From: Sycon ciliatum
Taxonomy: Eukaryota > Porifera > Calcarea > Leucosolenida > Sycettidae
Reading direction: 5' to 3'
Length of the DNA: 64,000 nt
Assembly: GCF_964019385.1 (NCBI RefSeq)
Contig: NC_088655.1
Coordinates: forward strand, 7,092,633-7,156,632
A model generated the notes under the pieces. It ran no database searches and was not told where the DNA came from. It saw only the letters and a list, made by a program, of their open reading frames with translations. Numbering within the stretch: the first letter of the stretch is position 1; the number at the start of each line of letters is the position of its first letter. Position numbers and translations under genes: made by a program. Shown here in pieces: positions 1-10,220 of this stretch.

Positions 1-99
1 TTTTGCTCACCATCTGAGTACTTATTTTACAATCATAGCATGGAAACATTATTTATTGCTAGCATTGGGATATGAGTGTGCCTATAGTTTTAACAAGAG

Positions 100-400
100 T
101 ACATAACCCCCCAGAGTGTGCAACTCCACAATGGGTGCTGTCCCGACAGAATTTCAAGTTGACGTCATTTTGTTGATGCAATGCGCAATGTACACAGATT
201 ATCAGACGAATCCGGAACCTGTGGTTGACCGAAGCCGATCGATTAATTATTGCAAAGAAAAACGTGTGATGCGTTGAAACCGGTACACATGTTGTAAATC
301 ACTGGTGCAAGGAGCATTGCGTCATAAATAATGACGTCAACTTGAAATTCTGTCGGGACAGCAGGGTATGTGGGAGTTGCACACTCTGGGGAGTTATGTA
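100..400. mobile_element. MITE with ~70-bp terminal inverted repeats
   Basis: The left end (100-172) and right end (330-400) are near-perfect inverted copies, from TACATAAC through GAGTGTGCAACTCC to a block around GACAGAATTTCAAG. The interior is only about 155 bp and has no ORF, so this is a non-autonomous foldback or MITE. The terminal motif GAGTGTGCAACTCC recurs in the hairpin element at 52828-53123. No clear target duplication is seen. Confidence 0.75.
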
Positions 401-539
401 ATCTTGGTTTTAAGCATTGCATTATTAAAAGATGATTGTCTCAGTGTCGCCTTTGTAAAAACGTTACGCAATGATTTTCCTTCAGGCAAATATATGCAAG
501 GGAAATTTTTAAAGCACAACAAACTATAAGCAAACTTAC

Positions 540-883
540 CCTGTGCAAAGGAATTTCATTGGAAACCGGATTTGACAGCTGGGTCCCAACTTCATCATGC
601 GGCGAGTTGTTCACCTCCTCAGCCACTGCCAAATCCTCTGAATGAACCTCACCATCTCCAAGATCGATGTCTAGTGTTATTTTGGGGCTGGAGCGGTACG
701 TCTCGGGCAGCGACTCCCAACTACAGCCGGGTACCATCCTGAATACGGCAAACATATGTTTGCACGGTAGTGCTTTCAGATTCCAGTCCTCGCAAGAGCA
801 TGAGGGTGTGTCAAAGCTAACAAGACGAGTCCTCCCAAATGACTTGACATTATACTGGTGATCCCCAACAGCTGCAACAGTCT
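540..883 (-). CDS. SWIM-type zinc-finger protein, internal exon
   Basis: Read on the minus strand, this open segment contains CSCEDWNLKALPCKH, a textbook SWIM zinc finger (C-x-C-x9-C-x-H). It is followed by FAVFRMVPG and an acidic tail. It looks like one exon: a pyrimidine-rich tract ending CTGTAG lies just upstream (acceptor at 884-889), and CAG/GGTAAGTTT lies at its end (donor at 538-539). SWIM fingers bind DNA or protein and are common in MULE-type transposases and ZSWIM proteins. No transposase catalytic domain is visible here, so either origin is possible. The rest of the gene was not found. It sits next to an unrelated plus-strand ORF. The domain call is confident; gene identity is open. 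Confidence 0.65.
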
Positions 884-954
884 CTACAGGGAAAAAGGAG
901 AAGGATATTTGCAGAAAATAACGATAAGTAGTTCTCAAAGGGATTGGTTGATGG

Positions 955-1791
955 GTGACTCGAATTTCCTGGGCTTTAGGCCACCGGAAAAGTCCTTTAT
1001 TTAGTAATAAAATGGCTAATAAGCCCGCTGCTGAAGTGGACATTGCAGTCCTGATCGACGGGGAGCTGAGGGACCTCATCAGGCAGCGTGGACTGGAAAT
1101 CCCACGAAAAGCCACCAGACCCGATCTTGTTGCCCTGCTCAGAACATCGCTGGATGAGGACAAAGAAGTAAGTGAACCTACTAGCACGAGCCCCCTGGCT
1201 GCTAATGAGGGTGTTGTTGCCAGCCTGTGCTCAGCTCTGTCTGAACTCACTAATGTCGTCCGAGAGTTGAAGACTGAGTTACACGCCATGAGAGAAATAG
1301 AAGCTAAATTCAACGATTCTGCCAGAGAGGTGCTGTGCCTGAAGACGGAAGTACGGGAACTTAGGAACGACCTGCATGCCAAAGTTGAGAGGTACGATAC
1401 GGTGATTCAAACTTTGAACAATGACCCCACTGAACCAAGCTTTACCAAAACCGTATCCTCCACCCCACAACATCGACCCACGTATGCAGAAACTTTGCAC
1501 CAACAACCAGCATTGCAGCCCAAAAATACTGCCCCTGCAGCTGCCCCAGCTGCCCAAAGGCCACAACGCCAGCCTCCCAAGCCGTACAGGCGACAGGAAT
1601 CGTCTCGCTGGCTGGCACCCAAGCTTCCAAAGAGCACCACCCGATGTGCACTAACGGGTAAGCCGAGAGTCAAAGTAGGGAGGTTTAGTTCCCACGTAAC
1701 GGAAACGCGTACGTGGGTGATCCACGTAAAGTGGATGAAGGCCATCCACGTTGCAAAGTGCTGTTTAGTCACACGTACTGAAAACCTGTGA
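955..1791 (+). CDS. Unassigned ORF with SAP-like N-terminus and coiled coil
   Basis: The most likely start is the ATG at 1012 (MANKPAAEVDIAVL...). Residues about 15-45 (LRDLIRQRGLEIPRKATR, then DLVALL) resemble a SAP-type helix-extension-helix DNA-binding motif. Next come a charged, heptad-like region (LTNVVRELKTELHAM) and a Pro/Gln/Ala-rich basic tail. This layout resembles ORF1 or gag-like nucleic-acid-binding proteins of retroelements, but no zinc knuckle is present. A GTAAGC donor at 1658 could end the exon, in which case the last ~40 residues are intronic. The Harbinger transposase begins 200 bp downstream on the same strand. Whether the two are related is unknown. I do not recognise the family. 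Confidence 0.4.
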   Translation: MTRISWALGHRKSPLFSNKMANKPAAEVDIAVLIDGELRDLIRQRGLEIPRKATRPDLVALLRTSLDEDKEVSEPTSTSPLAANEGVVASLCSALSELTNVVRELKTELHAMREIEAKFNDSAREVLCLKTEVRELRNDLHAKVERYDTVIQTLNNDPTEPSFTKTVSSTPQHRPTYAETLHQQPALQPKNTAPAAAPAAQRPQRQPPKPYRRQESSRWLAPKLPKSTTRCALTGKPRVKVGRFSSHVTETRTWVIHVKWMKAIHVAKCCLVTRTENL

Positions 1792-1938
1792 AATCTTTGC
1801 AGTCGTTTCGATGGAAACGGCATTTATGTGAGCGGGAAAGTTTGAAAACAGATTCGAAGTGGCACGTGGACACCACGACAAAAGTAAGTAGTTTTTTTGG
1901 TCAATGGTTCTTGCATGTTCTTGTAGTAACTAATTACT

Positions 1939-3099
1939 TTGGATTCTCGTTGTCCCTCTGTGCACGTGTTTGTCAATCAAGTACATGTCCTCATGGCTCT
2001 CGTACCTGTCCTCTGCGAGCTCTTCGCCTTAGAGTTTGATCGCGAGGATCCTCATTTTGAGCTGCTGCAGCTAATTGTGGAACTGCTTCAGGAGCAAATC
2101 AATGTGGAACGTCCTCGACAGCTCCCCAATCGTTTCGACTGGTTGGACGAGAAGTGGACCTCCGAGAAATGGAGAGAGACCTTCCGTTTCCAAAAGCAGC
2201 ACCACCAAAGGCTGACCACAGCTCTTGGATTGCCTGAGGAGTTCTGTGGGCCAAACAAGATTAAATGGACTGGCCACGATGGGCTATGTGTGGTCCTAGC
2301 ACGATTGGCCTATCCATGCCGGCTAGGCCAATTGGAAGATGTGTTTGGGCGCTCTCGCTGTGAGCTGAGCGTCATCATCAATGACACCTGTCGATTTATA
2401 TACGATCGTTGGGGAGACCTGCTTAGGCGTGTGGACCTTCCTTGGCTTTCCCCTCTTCATCTTGAAGAATTTGCCGCCGCAGTTGGAAGGAAAGCACCAC
2501 TTCAAAATGTGTGGGGCTTTATAGATGGCACCGTGCGACCGATCTGCAAACCGATCAGTGGGCAGCGGCTTTTCTTTAACGGCCACAAGCGCGTACACGC
2601 ACTCAAATTTCAGTCTGTTGTGTGTCCCAACGGAATTATCGCCAACCTCCATGGCCCTTGTGAAGGCCGTAGACATGACGCCTACCTTCTGCGCGACTCG
2701 GGCCTGCTGCCACAACTAGAGGAGTTCATGGATCGCCCTCAGCCACTCGGAGCGGACGCAGCACCCGTTTTTAGCCTTTACGGAGACCCTGCGTATCCTG
2801 TAAGGGCGCACTTGCTTGCTCCACATCGGCGGGTCAATCTGACTGAAGAGCAGAACAGGTTCAACGCTGAGATGAGTGCCGTGCGTATTTGCGTAGAGTG
2901 GGGATTTGGAAAAATCCTCCAGCAATTTGCGTTCTTGGATTTCAAGAAAAACCAGAAGGTTCTACTGCAACCTGTTGCAATGCTGTATTCGGTCGGTGCG
3001 ATTTTGACGAATTGCCACACCTGCCTCTATGAAAGTCAAACTTCAACGGCGTTCGATCTGGCCCCGCCTTCTCTAGAAGACTACCTTACTCTGGAGTGA
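1939..3099 (+). CDS. PIF/Harbinger transposase (HARBI1-like, DDE_Tnp_4)
   Basis: This is an RNaseH-fold DDE transposase of the PIF/Harbinger superfamily. The catalytic triad is intact: first Asp in GFIDGTVRP (about 2515-2541), second Asp in LYGDPAYP (about 2776-2800), and Glu in RICVEWGFGK (about 2884-2913). The helical N-terminal half (residues ~40-170) matches the usual HARBI1 layout. The likely real start is the ATG at 1993 (MALVPVLCEL), because the first 18 codons look like intron or leader; this gives about 368 residues, near full length. No stop or frameshift interrupts it, so the copy may be young. Harbinger elements normally pair the transposase with a Myb-like protein. None lies directly beside it, but one sits in the small element at 25143-25919. 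I found no terminal repeats around this copy. Confidence 0.9.
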   Translation: MDSRCPSVHVFVNQVHVLMALVPVLCELFALEFDREDPHFELLQLIVELLQEQINVERPRQLPNRFDWLDEKWTSEKWRETFRFQKQHHQRLTTALGLPEEFCGPNKIKWTGHDGLCVVLARLAYPCRLGQLEDVFGRSRCELSVIINDTCRFIYDRWGDLLRRVDLPWLSPLHLEEFAAAVGRKAPLQNVWGFIDGTVRPICKPISGQRLFFNGHKRVHALKFQSVVCPNGIIANLHGPCEGRRHDAYLLRDSGLLPQLEEFMDRPQPLGADAAPVFSLYGDPAYPVRAHLLAPHRRVNLTEEQNRFNAEMSAVRICVEWGFGKILQQFAFLDFKKNQKVLLQPVAMLYSVGAILTNCHTCLYESQTSTAFDLAPPSLEDYLTLE

Positions 3100-3258
3100 A
3101 GGCTTGCACATGATTTTCATTTACCTTTCTTATTAGTTTGTTTGTTATGTTATGATTTCTTGCTTTTAACTCGGTTTTCTTTTTAGTTAATTTATTATTT
3201 GGTGCAATTTTAGCGCTATGTGGTATATGATTTCTCTTTTTCTTAATTTTGTATTTAG

Positions 3259-5162
3259 CGCGTTTGGGCGTCACGAAACGTATAGCACTGCTGTCCCTGA
3301 TCCAGCCTTGCAGTCAGGGCATGCCAAGCGTGGTCGACCTGCAGTCGAAAGACACCTCAGGTGTCGTGTCGGAGTTTCCGGAGAGACTGAGCGGAGGCAA
3401 TTCCTACAAGCTCAACAGCGTGAGCAAGGTGTGTGTGTGCGGTAGGCTTTACTATCCCCAGTTAATTACTTTGCTTTGCCTCCCCACTTAATTACATTTC
3501 CTTGCAAGTTCTACGTCACAAACGATCGTGTAGTGTAATAGTGGGAACAGAACGTTTGTGCAACGTTCCTCTCCTGTTTTAATTTACGCGTTACTTTACT
3601 TGCCACTTTGACTCATGTAACATTTTTACAGCGTCAACAAGACCAGGTTCCGTCACATTGACAGCACTACCCGGAAGCAGTTCAGTACAACAGGTTGCAG
3701 CTCCCGAACGTAAGTGGTGATGTCTTCAGTGCGCATCTCTACACTATACAGCAGACTAGCAGTCGCTTCTTCTGCATGACGTAGCAACTTCTGCTTTAGT
3801 GCTGAGGAACAAACAGCCAAACCAATAAATAATTGTTAACGGTAAAGATTGCCGAACCCTGGCTCCGCCATACATGTTGCATAATTGCCTGATGCCATGT
3901 AACGTTGGCAAAGCCTGGGAATTAGCCATCGTCCTAAGCATTGTTTTATAGTTCACGTGTTGGTATGTTTGTTTGTGTGTCAATCTGATATAGCTGCTAT
4001 CACTGTACGTCATTCCGCAACATCTACCTTGGCCCCTGCACCCGTGTGCACAACAAATCGGGAACAACAAACAGAACTCTTTTGCAGAGGTATGTTGGGA
4101 ACTTTCGCCCGCAGGACTATGTCCTATTTTCTGCATTGGTTTTAATAGTTGGTTGGTCTCAATGTTTGACTTCGTGCTTTTCCTTCCTATTCTGGTGTGG
4201 CACATGTATGTTTTTGCGTGTGTTTGTGTGTGTGTGTCTTTCCGCGTGCCTATCTATTGCAGGTGCCCGTGCATCTCAATCTACTGCAGCCACATCGTCT
4301 ACAATGTCTGTACCAGTCATGTCTGTACGAGATGAGCCACAGCAAAGGGCAAGATGTCATACACGTACGAGTTTGCTGGTATTATTTTGTAGCATTGTGA
4401 TAGATGACAAATTCATTTTTCTGTGGTAGAAATGATGTGCTTGGTCGTGTTTGTAAGGATTTAAAGTTTAAACCATGAGAGCAAAATCATGATTAATGCT
4501 AATGTGTATGTGTGTGGGTGGGTGTATGTGCGCGTGTTCGTGTGTCAACATATTACAGCTGCGCGTTTACTTCCCTCTGCATGAGCCACGTTGTATCCAA
4601 TGTCTGCTACGTCTGTACCAGTATGCACAACAGATGAGCTACAGGAAAGGGCAAGATGCAATACAGGTATGCTGGTTTTCGCTTGCATTATCCGATAATT
4701 TTCCCAATTCCAGTTTTAAATCGAGGTGACAAGAGTTCTCCATCTTTCGGTTCTTAATTAATACAATAAAGCATTCAGGTTTGTTCTGGTCTTATTGCGT
4801 GTAAAAAGGGTTTCAGAGCAGACTCGCTCTCCTCCCATTCACTCTGCAAACGTTAAACTCGAACTCCTTTGATCAATGTTTTGCAACGTTTCGGCAAAAT
4901 TGCCCTCATCAGGTATACAATGGTGTGCAGGTCTGAAAGGGAGCAATTATATACATGTACATGCAATTTGTGATGTTATGAAGTATGATATGCTACATCT
5001 CACCCACCGTGACGTTCCAGAATCATAAAGATATTGATACGTCAAAGAAGTATGCTACCAACAACAATTATTCAAAGAAGACAATGCCGTGATAAATTCA
5101 CGAAAAGCCCGAAGTTTTTTCACACAGACATCCACGCACACCCACAAACCCATGCACACACA

Positions 5163-5201
<39 letters not shown>

Positions 5202-5828
5202 CAACAAAATGATAATGCACAGTGCACTGGTGTTAGATGTAGCAAAAATAGCAGCCAGCGTCAGATGTCACCTCAGTGCCCACATATCAAGAGTGAGTAA
5301 CTCCACGCACAGTAATATTTTTCTAGGTGCGATGTTGCATACTGCGTGTGATTCAAGAATATTCTTACGCGGCTCAAGTTCGCACTACACTACCATAAGG
5401 ATGTATGGAGCGGTGGGAAAAAGCGGGAAACAACACAAGAAGGGAATATCCTTGCTGATTCTCTACTTCTAGCATAAATTCTGGCTTTGTTTTCGTTATT
5501 GCACATTCCCGTGAAACCACTGATAAAAATGGGTGAAAAGCTTTTGGTGATATGAAACTGACAACCTTGTTGTGGTGTGTATATAAATTGTGTTCGCCTA
5601 CCTCTCTATTTAAATATATATAATTATATATTTGCGCACGTGTGTGTTGTGGTGTTTATGTGTGTTTTAGCTCCGCAGCAGCCTAAGTGCTGTAACCCCA
5701 GCTGCGCTTTTCCAGAGCTACCAACGAAGCCTTGCCGGAACAAGAATTGTTGTCATGCGTTCCACCATGTTTGTACCACACACGACATGGGGACCTATTG
5801 CAGGCATTGTCGTGTCACTGATTGGTGA
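3259..5828 (+). CDS. Predicted six-exon gene: AT-hook, repeated exons, Cys-rich C-terminus
   Basis: Six open segments join with consistent phase and GT/AG borders: 3259-3428, 3632-3709, 3994-4089, 4263-4364, 4586-4666 and 5671-5828 (TGA). Every junction is phase 1 and the internal exons are 78, 96, 102 and 81 bp, all multiples of three. The first segment carries an AT-hook-like HAKRGRPAVE followed by a basic helical stretch. Exons 3-5 encode similar Ser/Thr/Val peptides (APAPVCTTNREQQ; VPVMSVRDEPQQRARC; SVPVCTTDELQERARC). The last exon is a compact Cys/His domain (KCCNPSC, PCRNKNCCHAFHHVC, YCRHC), probably zinc binding. It lies just downstream of the Harbinger transposase on the same strand, so it may be its accessory gene or a host nuclear protein. 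The first exon is not identified. Exon 5 requires the AG at 4584-4585, because the upstream AG would read into a stop. Confidence 0.5.
4878..4918 (-). ncRNA. Possible hammerhead ribozyme relic (Penelope-type terminus)
   Basis: On the minus strand CTGATGA (4906-4912) and GAAACGTT are separated by a stem II that needs a bulge. Stem III would have no loop and stem I pairs poorly. It resembles the minimal hammerhead-like ends of Penelope-like elements but is weak on its own. Confidence 0.3.
5154..5199. repeat. (CA)n microsatellite
   Basis: An almost pure CA dinucleotide run within the long last intron of the predicted gene. Confidence 0.95.
5355..5614. mobile_element. Deleted copy of the long-TIR MITE seen at 19.5-20.4 kb
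   Basis: The segment from AAGAATATTCTTACGC to ACACAAGAAGG, followed by TGCTGATTCTCTAC and the terminal block ending TCTCTATTTAAA, matches arms of the element at 19511-20393. Here the middle and one end are missing. It lies in the intron before the last exon of the predicted gene. Confidence 0.7.
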
Positions 5829-6032
5829 CGAATGTTTGGACGTGTGTGCGTATGTCACATCGGGTTCGGCAGCTTATCATTATTATCAAGCGTTATCAAT
5901 GCATGTGTGATGACCCTCCATACACAGTGTTCATAACCATTTACATGTAACAGTTACGTACCCTAATGTTGCAATCATGACTATGCATAATAATAAGAAC
6001 AGTACGATAGGTACGTTTCTAGAAGATCGAGC

Positions 6033-6313
6033 CACGTGTTAGATATCTCCTACTCCTCATCATCACTACAGTCACGTGTTAGATATGTCCTACTCCTCAT
6101 CATCACAACAGTCACGTGTTAGATATGTCCTACTCCTCATCATCACAACAGTCACGTGTTAGATATGTCCTACTCCTCATCATCACAACAGTCACGTGTT
6201 AGATATGTCCTACTCCTCATCATCACTACAGTCACGTGTTAGATATGTCCTACTCCTCATCATCACAACAGTCACGTGTTAGATATGTCCTACTCCTCAT
6301 CATCACTATAGTC
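6033..6313. repeat. 40-bp minisatellite, 7 copies
   Basis: The unit starts CACGTGTTAGATATGTCCTA and ends CATCATCACAACAGT, repeated about seven times with few changes. No ORF is preserved. Confidence 0.95.
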
Positions 6314-7185
6314 ACTCCCTGCTGGCGCTCCCCAATATGTTACCTAGACTCGCCCTGACCACAGAACTATCGTCACTATTCTTGTTGTCTCTCTCTGGCT
6401 GGATCGCGTCCAGCTCAGGCAACGCTTTATAACCTAAGTACAGCCGTGCTTCGCGGGCTTTTAGTTATTCCTCTCTCCTTCTCGTATTTTCCGCCAATTG
6501 CTGTTGCTGTTGCTCTACTTCTTCTTCGTCATCCTTTACCTGTGTTTTAATGGTAAGACATTACTTATTTATTTATTTCACCTTCCCGTGGCCAGAGAAT
6601 ATAGGCCAATATGGATGGAGGTGGGGGGGGGTTATGCTGTCAATAATTTCTCCTTTATTCTCTTTTCACTCCGAATACATGATTATGAAACTCACTCTCT
6701 CTGTGCTCTGTTGTGGAGATATAGACGTGGTCCGGGTTGTTTTAGAGTCAGACAATTGCATATATCTTGCATGACTTGTAAATAAGTCCTGCTGCTTTGT
6801 ATATAAACCTGCGTTCTGGTGTGCTTATGAGTTAAGAACACATATCGTTCTGAGAGAGACAGTGAGTTACAATTATACGGAGAGAGAGAAAGAGAAAGAG
6901 AAAGAGAGAGAGAGAGACAAGCAATACTTGACTGATTGGAACTAATGTCTTAGCGATTCGACGGTTGTCTTCTTCAGAATGATAATGAAGAGAGATAAAA
7001 CGGAGACATCGTTTCTTTCCTTCTTGACTGCTAGTACTGTATACTTAGTGCTGATAGTGCTGGGAGGGTACAATCCACAAACTTAGGGTTGGCACTTTTG
7101 TTAAATGTCTCCTGCAATCAAGTAGAGACGGTTCAAATAGCCCTGCCATATCCATTCGGTCGGCAGCTGGATACCAATAGAGGCT
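6314..7185. other. No gene recognised; (GA)n microsatellite
   Basis: AT-rich, ORF-poor sequence. A GA-rich microsatellite lies at about 6879-6917 and a short G-run near 6623. Nothing coding is supported. Confidence 0.6.
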
Positions 7186-8328
7186 ATGCGATTACAATAT
7201 AAATTGATATGCGTGGGCAAAGTCGCGGCACAGCGATGGACAATCGGCTCGCGCTGTATACTGACCATTCGTTCCACTAAACGTATATCCACTTGCAGCC
7301 AAGACGACCTTGGTAATGTACTGTTGCGCAAGTCCGCAGGCGAATTGATGTGTCTTGCTTCAGTGTCCTATTCCTTGCTGCAAATCATGACAATCATGAT
7401 AATATTGAAACCGAACGACAAGCCGATGTACATCAACTGCCAGTCAAACCATCCACCTACAATCATCCACAACCTACCTGCATCGATCAGCAGAAGACTA
7501 ACAGATATTTCCAATGATGAAGACGTCTTCATAGATGCGACTCCGATCTACAGTGACGCGCTGAGGAAGAGTGGATACCGGGAGAACGTACAGTATTTTG
7601 ACGAGCGTAAAACGGACGAGACAAAGAAGAAGAAGAAAAGGAATCGCCCTCGGAACATCATATGGTTCAACCCACCATTTAGCAAGAACGTCGCCACCAA
7701 CGTTGGACATCGCTTCCTCCAGCTAGTGGCCAAACACTTCCCCAAAGGCTCAAGCCTCAACAAAATCTTCAACCGGAACTCTGTAAAGGTTAGCTACAGT
7801 TGCATGCAGAATATGACCACTATCATCAAGCAACACAATAACACGATTCTACGACCCAAGAAACAAGCTAACGGAGGTGACAGGACTTGTAACTGTCGGG
7901 CGAACGACTCGTGTCCACTGGACGGAGCGTGTCTAACGGAGAGTATCGTATATAAGGCAAGAGTCACCGCAGGTATGGAGAAGAAGGAATATACTGGATT
8001 AACAGCAACAACATTCAAACAACGCTACTATAACCACCAATCCTCATTCCGCCACAGACAACACGAGAAGGACACCCGCCTATCGCAGTACGTCTGGACC
8101 AAAAAGGATGAAGGGAAGGCAAGCAGCATTCAATGGGCGGTACAACGCAGAGCAGCGGCCTACAGCAACAAAAGCAAAAGGTGCAACCTGTGCCTGGCAG
8201 AGAAATTGGCAATCGCGCAAGCACCCAAGCACCTCTCTCTCAACAAAAGGAGTGAGCTTGTGTCGAAGTGTCGCCATGAGAATAGGTACTACCTTCGGAA
8301 CTTTAAACCAGCTACAGCCATCACCTAA
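7186..8328 (+). CDS. Penelope-like retroelement, RT 3' part plus GIY-YIG endonuclease (5' truncated)
   Basis: Recognisable homology starts near 7405 (LKPNDKPMYINCQSNHPP) and runs to the stop. The first ~70 codons do not match. The region around IIWFNPPFSKNVATNVG and KIFNRNSVKVSYSCM is the conserved thumb or linker downstream of Penelope-like reverse transcriptase. After it comes a GIY-YIG nuclease: VYKARVT (GIY strand), EYTGLTATTFKQRYYNH (YIG strand and catalytic Arg region), the CNLCLAEKL Cys pair, and NKRSELVSKCRHEN. The catalytic YADD part of the RT is absent, so the copy cannot mobilise itself. No stop interrupts the remaining ORF. A complete hammerhead ribozyme lies 130 bp downstream, as expected in a Penelope-like pLTR. 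Confidence 0.88.
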   Translation: MRLQYKLICVGKVAAQRWTIGSRCILTIRSTKRISTCSQDDLGNVLLRKSAGELMCLASVSYSLLQIMTIMIILKPNDKPMYINCQSNHPPTIIHNLPASISRRLTDISNDEDVFIDATPIYSDALRKSGYRENVQYFDERKTDETKKKKKRNRPRNIIWFNPPFSKNVATNVGHRFLQLVAKHFPKGSSLNKIFNRNSVKVSYSCMQNMTTIIKQHNNTILRPKKQANGGDRTCNCRANDSCPLDGACLTESIVYKARVTAGMEKKEYTGLTATTFKQRYYNHQSSFRHRQHEKDTRLSQYVWTKKDEGKASSIQWAVQRRAAAYSNKSKRCNLCLAEKLAIAQAPKHLSLNKRSELVSKCRHENRYYLRNFKPATAIT

Positions 8329-8458
8329 TTAAGTAAGAGACAACCAGCTCCAGTGGTTGTCACCTTTCACCACTGTTGTCATTCACGCTTTGCACTGCAG
8401 CTATTTACACTTTGCTTTGTGAGGATATAAACCAATACTGATCCAGATTTCCAATTAC

Positions 8459-8503
8459 TGTTTTCTGATGATCGCTTAGTGCGTGAAACTCTGAGTAAAA
8501 ACA
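8459..8503 (+). ncRNA. Type I hammerhead ribozyme 3' of the Penelope-like ORF
   Basis: Core CTGATGA is at 8465-8471 and GAA at 8485-8487. Stem I pairs TGTTTT (8459-8464) with AAAACA (8498-8503). Stem II has 3 bp (CGC/GCG) with a U-U at its base. Stem III pairs ACT (8488-8490) with AGT (8494-8496) around CTG. Predicted cleavage follows A8497. All core bases are present; the U-U at the base of stem II may reduce activity. Confidence 0.75.
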
Positions 8504-9531
8504 CTTCCTCTGTCCTCCTATTGTTTGATAATATGTTGCTATGTTCTCTTGCACAGAGTCAAGTAGACCAATTTTTCGGCAGCACGAGTTAAAATCCCCA
8601 GTTATTAGGCACATGTACTGGCTGAGATGATTCGTTGGCGACTATGCTGGTACGTTTATATGTTCAGCATGTTCCCTTCTCTCCGGAGACGTGTGAGACG
8701 ATTTCCATACACACAGTACATGTACAGGTGCGTCACGGACACACATTTCTTGCATCGAAAACTTCCGCCGCTCCATAACAATGCCAGATTTCGGGTAATC
8801 GAATATGCACAGCTCCATTTCAAGCTGCAAGGCAGACAGTCCTGCTCGCACAGCATCAACAGACAACTGAAAAGCTACCAGGATGTTCTTAGGCTTGACA
8901 TCTGCCAACAACAAAGCTCCTTTTTTCTTTTACCAGAGCCAACAGACGGGGGAAGAACGAACTAAATTAGTTGGCGAATACCACAAACAGTTCGTATCTG
9001 TATCATTTATTTTTCTCCTTCAACAAGTAGTTCTCAAAACTCTACAAGACGAGATAAGAAAAGCACCGTACAAGAGAGAGCTAAGGTACATACACTAGAT
9101 TGGAGACCAGGGAGTTGTGTACGCGCATGCAACTTCAGGTTGCTCATCCGTCTGACCTCGCAATGGCCACGGCCAAGTGTCCAGTCGGTATCGCGCACCG
9201 CTACGACGCGGCCAAGTACGAAGCCTTGGCTGTGACGTTTATTTTTTTTATGACAAAAAATCCGCAAAAAAGGTTGGGCTTGTCCCTTTAGTCCTACCCC
9301 TAGGCTTAAGTGGTGTGGTGTGTACAACTGAGCTTCAGCCACAGTCATGTCGTGGGAGACCTGTTTATTCTGCTTCTACAAACTTTCATCACTAAAATAT
9401 GTGTCCAGGATTTTGTAAGCAACTGAATCCGGTTTTGAGCTGCTCACTCCTGCTCTCATGTACTCTAACCCAAATACATATCTGACCAAGTAGTCGGGAC
9501 TCATCGGACTAATAAAGATTGTGTCAAGTAA
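8504..9531. other. No gene recognised
   Basis: Short ORFs occur on both strands, including a minus-strand one with a chance GDFNS motif, but none has a coherent domain. It may hold the rest of the Penelope-like terminus. Confidence 0.5.
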
Positions 9532-9578
9532 TAGTTGTAGTAGTAGTAGTAGTAGTACAATGTAGTAGTAGTAGTAGA
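9532..9578. repeat. (TAG)n tail of the LINE
   Basis: Repeated TAG units with one interruption, placed exactly at the LINE 3' end on the minus strand. Confidence 0.85.
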
Positions 9579-9652
9579 TTATATTTTTTTACTTGGGGAG
9601 TCCCAACAGGCGTTGCCTTTTTACTGGGAACCCTATGTGAATTTTTACCATG
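9532..9652 (-). pseudogene. 3' end of CR1/Jockey-like LINE, detached by an LTR insertion
   Basis: Read on the minus strand across the LTR element at 9657-11393, the LINE frame resumes here as MVKIHIGFPVKRQ and ends in a stop. A short 3' tail of CTA trinucleotides follows (9532-9578), the type of simple-repeat tail CR1-like LINEs carry. It continues the C-terminal segment at 11398-11545. Confidence 0.7.
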
Positions 9653-10220
9653 TTTATGTCGTATCCGGTCGGCCCCGGGGCCGCTCCAGGCACCAACATG
9701 TCCACACGCTCACTCGCATGTTCAAAGAAGACAGAACACATAGATCAGGCTGTTGTTTTCTGTAGCAGTCTAAGTTTTGCAGATACTGACTTCAACCCCA
9801 GGGTTCCACTTCCCGGGAAAATCTACAGAAGCAGATGCAAACGACCCCCCTTCTTTTGTTAATAATGACAACTCTCAAAATAAGTACTCCCACCGACTGA
9901 GAACTCGCCGAAAAGGGCACTCGATTAGAGCTATCCGATCTCTAAAAAGCGGTAATAGCATCAGCTACATCCCAGAGGCCAATTCATAGGCTTCTTCTGG
10001 GAACTCGCAAGGCCTAGCACTCAGCAACAATCAGTCTGCAATCAGCCAAATGCACAGAGCTAGCAAGCGCTGCAAATGCGTCAATTTGCAACAAATACAA
10101 ACTGGCGTATCTTTCCAATTCTTCCTTACCGACAAGGTCAGGGGACCAGCGAGAATCGCACTGTAGGGGCGTCGATTCCACTCCCCCCGATGGGGCGGTA
10201 GAAACCCTACAGCAATGGCT

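Noticed and set aside
441..1382. 313-codon minus ORF spanning the SWIM finger
   Set aside because: Only 540-883 is supported; the rest lies outside the splice sites and overlaps the plus-strand ORF.
8405..8614. Minus ORF with GDFNS, like an apurinic-type LINE endonuclease
   Set aside because: Only five residues match, and the plus strand here holds a well-paired hammerhead.
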